The notes under the pieces: model-generated
Told to the model about the DNA's origin: nothing
Seen by the model: the letters and a program-made list of their open reading frames with translations, nothing else
Databases searched by the model: none
Origin: an uncultured Desulfovibrionaceae bacterium
Lineage (GTDB): Bacteria; Desulfobacterota; Desulfovibrionia; Desulfovibrionales; Desulfovibrionaceae
DNA: 5,223 nucleotides
Direction: 5' to 3'
Assembly: GCA_947074125.1 (NCBI GenBank)
Contig: CAMTOM010000133.1
Location: 1-5,223, forward strand
Program-made: the position numbers and the translations under genes
Shown here: positions 5,175-5,223 of the stretch, in pieces
Position numbering within the stretch: position 1 is the stretch's first letter
Layout: each line of letters begins with the position of its first letter

Positions 5175-5223
5175 TCTTTCAAATCGGGATACGCTTCATC
5201 AGGCCACTTGCCGCCACAGGCTT
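5168..5223 (-). CDS. C-terminal fragment of an unrecognised gene, runs off the right edge
   Basis: The last 17 codons before TAG (5168-5170) read ACGGKWPDEAYPDLKEW, a hydrophilic sequence typical of a protein C-terminus, and the frame stays open to the window edge. The other two frames on this strand contain stops here. Its stop codon overlaps the ATG of the signal-peptide ORF (ATGGTAG), which supports both being real and cotranscribed. Too little is visible to assign a family. Confidence 0.45.
   Translation of the reverse strand, partial: ACGGKWPDEAYPDLKEW

Overview
The window is a bacterial chromosomal segment of about 5.2 kb with a change of character near position 4450-4490. The left four fifths carry four intact plus-strand genes with good ribosome binding sites: aspartate-semialdehyde dehydrogenase (asd), a class IV PLP aminotransferase, a TtuA/Ncs6-type tRNA 2-thiolation ATPase, and an M24 (Xaa-Pro type) metallopeptidase. 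The G/C-rich intergenic element at the left edge (a TGGGGGAC/GTCCCCCA hairpin next to AGGGGAT/ATTCCCT) resembles, from memory, intergenic sequences of Desulfovibrionaceae. A Desulfovibrio-like Desulfobacterota host is therefore my best guess, at moderate to low confidence. No rRNA or other phylogenetic marker is present.

Layout. Bases 1-93 hold tandem and partly competing hairpins and a 33-base-offset direct repeat. asd (240-1295) follows an otherwise featureless leader and ends in a strong rho-independent terminator (1303-1336). The aminotransferase gene (1378-2316) and the TtuA-like gene (2366-3265) lie 49 bases apart and may be cotranscribed. Between them sits a possible 13-codon leader ORF that ends in an ATGA overlap with the TtuA-like start. 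The M24 peptidase (3379-4449) follows a 113-base gap with a weak terminator candidate. The four genes do not form one pathway: asd serves Lys/Thr/Met/diaminopimelate synthesis, the aminotransferase amino-acid or folate metabolism, the TtuA-like protein tRNA sulfur modification, and the peptidase peptide turnover.

The right part differs. An extremely AT-rich block (25 G/C in the 150 bases 4491-4640) with a 12-bp inverted repeat and repeated TATAGG motifs separates the metabolic genes from a minus-strand cluster. That cluster reads leftward and holds the last 17 codons of an unrecognised gene (5168-5223), a 45-codon ORF with a convincing signal peptide and a C-terminal CSRC (5037-5174), and a four-helix membrane protein of 127 residues (4669-5052). 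These reading frames overlap one another by 7 and 16 bases, which implies translational coupling. I recognise none of the three. The low G/C content, tight overlaps and unknown products suggest an acquired accessory module entering from the right edge. This is the most unusual part of the window, but too little of it is visible to name a system.
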